The notes below the pieces were generated by a model. The model was not told the DNA's origin, did no database searches, and was given only the letters and a program-made list of their open reading frames with translations. A stretch of 8,028 bases of DNA from JBBIVP01 sp037439705 [NCBI: bacterium] (GTDB taxonomy: Bacteria > JBBIVP01). Made by a program: the position numbers and the translations under genes. Each line of letters begins with the position of its first letter. Position 1 is the first letter of the stretch. Positions 6,880 through 8,028 of this stretch are shown one piece after another. The stretch is taken from the NCBI GenBank assembly GCA_037439705.1, contig JBBIVP010000100.1, positions 1-8,028 of the forward strand. Direction: 5' to 3'.

Positions 6880-7556
6880 GACTTGGCAGATTTATTGATA
6901 CTGAAAGATGCATAGGATGCAGGGCATGTGTTGCTGCCTGTATGAACGAGAATTTCTACATTCCGGGTAATCCGTGGATTTTCGTCATTGAGGAAGAGAT
7001 TGGAAAATTTCCCTATGTGAAAAGGAGATTTGTGCCAATGAACTGTATGCACTGCGATGAGCCAGCCTGTAAGAAGGCGTGCGATTATGTAGGGGCGTTC
7101 GCTATATCAAAAAATGAGCAGGGCGTTGTTATCATTGATTATGAGAAATGCATGGGGTGCAGGTATTGTGTTACCTCTTGTCCTTACGGAGTTCTTCAGT
7201 ATATTGAAGAATTAAATACACTTTTCTCCGAGAAAACTCCTTACGATGAGATACCCTATGAAAACAGACATCCCGTCCACAGGAAGAAAATAAATACTGT
7301 GGAGAAGTGCACATTCTGCTGGCACAGAATAGAAAAAGCTGTTAAGGATGGAAAGACAAGCGAGATTGGAGTGAATCCTGAATACACACCTGCCTGCGAC
7401 ATTGTATGCCCTGTCGGTGCGAGGGTATTTGGTGACCTTGATGACCCTAATAGCGAGGTCTCTAAGAGAATATTAAGTAAGTCAGCGAAGCGTATAAAGA
7501 AACATTTCGGGACAAAGCCAAAGATTTACTACACAATTGTTGAAGGAGGTGAGTGA
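6876..7556 (+). CDS. Four-cluster ferredoxin electron-transfer subunit (DmsB/PsrB type)
   Basis: A 226-residue iron-sulfur subunit that passes electrons between the catalytic subunit and its redox partner. Sixteen cysteines form four groups for four clusters: C12-C15-C18-C22 (CIGCRACVAAC), C57-C60-C65-C69 (CMHCDEPACKKAC), C92-C95-C98-C102 (CMGCRYCVTSCPYG), and C145-C148 with C174-C178 (CTFCWHRIE ... PACDIVCP). There is no signal peptide; in this family it is carried out bound to the Tat substrate. Oddities: C69 is followed by DYVGAF instead of the usual Pro-containing CPxGA, and the stretch between the third and fourth groups (about 106-144) is longer than in DmsB. The ATG overlaps the catalytic subunit's stop by four bases and has a full ribosome binding site, consistent with equal synthesis of the two subunits. 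Confidence 0.93.
   Translation: MRLGRFIDTERCIGCRACVAACMNENFYIPGNPWIFVIEEEIGKFPYVKRRFVPMNCMHCDEPACKKACDYVGAFAISKNEQGVVIIDYEKCMGCRYCVTSCPYGVLQYIEELNTLFSEKTPYDEIPYENRHPVHRKKINTVEKCTFCWHRIEKAVKDGKTSEIGVNPEYTPACDIVCPVGARVFGDLDDPNSEVSKRILSKSAKRIKKHFGTKPKIYYTIVEGGE
7543..7552 (+). promoter_or_regulatory. Ribosome binding site of the dihaem cytochrome gene
   Basis: AAGGAGGTGA inside the end of the ferredoxin gene. It is three bases from ATG 7556 (six from the GGAGG core) and directly abuts the alternative in-frame GTG 7553, so it favours the ATG. Confidence 0.75.
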
Positions 7557-7861
7557 TGAAAAAACTAACAGGTATAATTATTTCATCCGTATTATTCATC
7601 TTTGCAGGATGCGGTAAGGAGAAAAAAATTTACTCCATTGAAACCTATCATAAAATTCATGTAGAGAAGCTCAATATTGAGTGCGGAACCTGTCATGCAA
7701 GTGAAAAGTATGCAAGCGGAGAATATTACCTTAACAAATACGAAATAGAAAATGATGTTGCTCTTAAAAAAATTCCAGGGGTCATTGACAAAAACGCATG
7801 CATAGGTTGCCATAGAGGCGGTAGCATTGGCCCCGAATTTTATGGAAAGGTTTGGGAGTGA
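7556..7861 (+). CDS. Small dihaem cytochrome c lipoprotein
   Basis: A 101-residue protein I do not recognise as a named family. After two lysines a hydrophobic signal (about 4-18) ends in FAGC, placing a lipidated Cys at 19. Two c-haem sites follow: C43-x2-C46-H47 (CGTCH) and C82-x2-C85-H86 (CIGCH). Apart from the lipidated residue these are the only cysteines, and the only other histidines are H32 and H35 (HKIH), so both haems could be bis-histidine ligated with no residue to spare. The residue after the lipidated Cys is Gly, not Asp. It sits between the ferredoxin subunit (TGATG junction) and the chaperone gene, where many related operons encode a quinone-linked NrfD-type membrane protein. 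It is therefore probably the membrane-tethered electron partner of the oxidoreductase; this is inference from position. Confidence 0.88.
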   Translation: MKKLTGIIISSVLFIFAGCGKEKKIYSIETYHKIHVEKLNIECGTCHASEKYASGEYYLNKYEIENDVALKKIPGVIDKNACIGCHRGGSIGPEFYGKVWE

Positions 7862-8028
7862 ATTCCCTTCTTCATCAAAAGTTAGCAGAGGAGAGAAGCA
7901 AGATATACTGGTTTCTCGCTGATTTCTACAACATAAAGCCGGATTATGAGTTTCTCAATGAATTGAAATCCTCTCTTAATAATGTGAAAGGTATAGAAGA
8001 CTTTGAAGAGCTCTATAAATTAAAACTC
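7858..8028 (+). CDS. TorD/DmsD-like molybdoenzyme maturation chaperone, N-terminal part (runs off right edge)
   Basis: Fifty-seven N-terminal residues are visible. The helix ERSKIYWFLADFYNIKPDYEFLNEL (about 12-36) resembles the first helices of the TorD/DmsD/NarJ chaperone family, which typically read R-x-x-x-Y-x-x-L-A-x-x-F/L-x-x-x-P. These cytoplasmic proteins hold the Tat signal and help insert the molybdenum cofactor before export. The start is GTG 7858, overlapping the cytochrome stop by four bases (GTGA); a weak GGAAAGG lies seven bases upstream and there is no in-frame ATG in the visible part. The ribosome binding site is weaker than those of the three structural genes, as suits a chaperone needed in lower amount. 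The assignment rests on a short stretch plus the operon context. Confidence 0.72.
   Translation, partial: MNSLLHQKLAEERSKIYWFLADFYNIKPDYEFLNELKSSLNNVKGIEDFEELYKLKL

Noticed and set aside
7862-8028. Non-coding 3' region or terminator after the cytochrome gene
   Set aside because: The frame opening at GTG 7858 stays open to the window edge and its translation resembles TorD-family chaperones; no hairpin followed by a T-run is present.

Overview
The window holds two divergent gene clusters around one 160-base intergenic region (about 4070-4230). Together they look like a complete respiratory molybdoenzyme locus with its own sensory system. Composition is AT-leaning (near 40% GC by eye). Ribosome binding sites are strong, and proteins are rich in Lys, Glu and Ile. 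With Tat export, two lipoproteins, a c-type cytochrome and a sigma-54 activator, this suggests an anaerobically respiring Gram-negative-type bacterium, possibly thermophilic. I cannot name the taxon from sequence alone.

Leftward (minus strand, from 4069 down to the left edge) run four tightly packed genes: a lipoprotein of the PhnD-like periplasmic binding family; a membrane histidine kinase; an NtrC-type sigma-54 response regulator; and the start of mobA, which makes the guanine dinucleotide form of the molybdenum cofactor. Binding protein + kinase + regulator in this order is the architecture of the AioXSR/ArxXSR/ArrXSR modules, which sense arsenic oxyanions and control molybdoenzymes.

Rightward (plus strand, from 4231 to the right edge) run four genes joined by 1-4 base overlaps: a Tat-exported molybdopterin oxidoreductase of the Arr/Arx/Psr/Phs/Ttr group with an [4Fe-4S] site and a Cys Mo ligand; a DmsB/PsrB-type ferredoxin subunit with sixteen cluster cysteines; a 101-residue dihaem cytochrome c lipoprotein; and the start of a TorD-like chaperone, cut by the window edge. 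No NrfD/PsrC-type membrane subunit is present in the window.

The intergenic region carries a good sigma-70-type promoter for the sensory operon, ending almost on its start codon. It also has a -24-type sigma-54 element facing the oxidoreductase, with clustered TGTT/AACA half-sites between them. My model (inference): the lipoprotein binds a substrate outside the cytoplasm and signals through the kinase to the sigma-54 activator. The activator switches on the oxidoreductase operon; MobA supplies cofactor, the chaperone matures the catalytic subunit, and the dihaem lipoprotein carries electrons to or from the enzyme. The substrate is not determined; sulfur, selenium or arsenic compounds are the obvious candidates.
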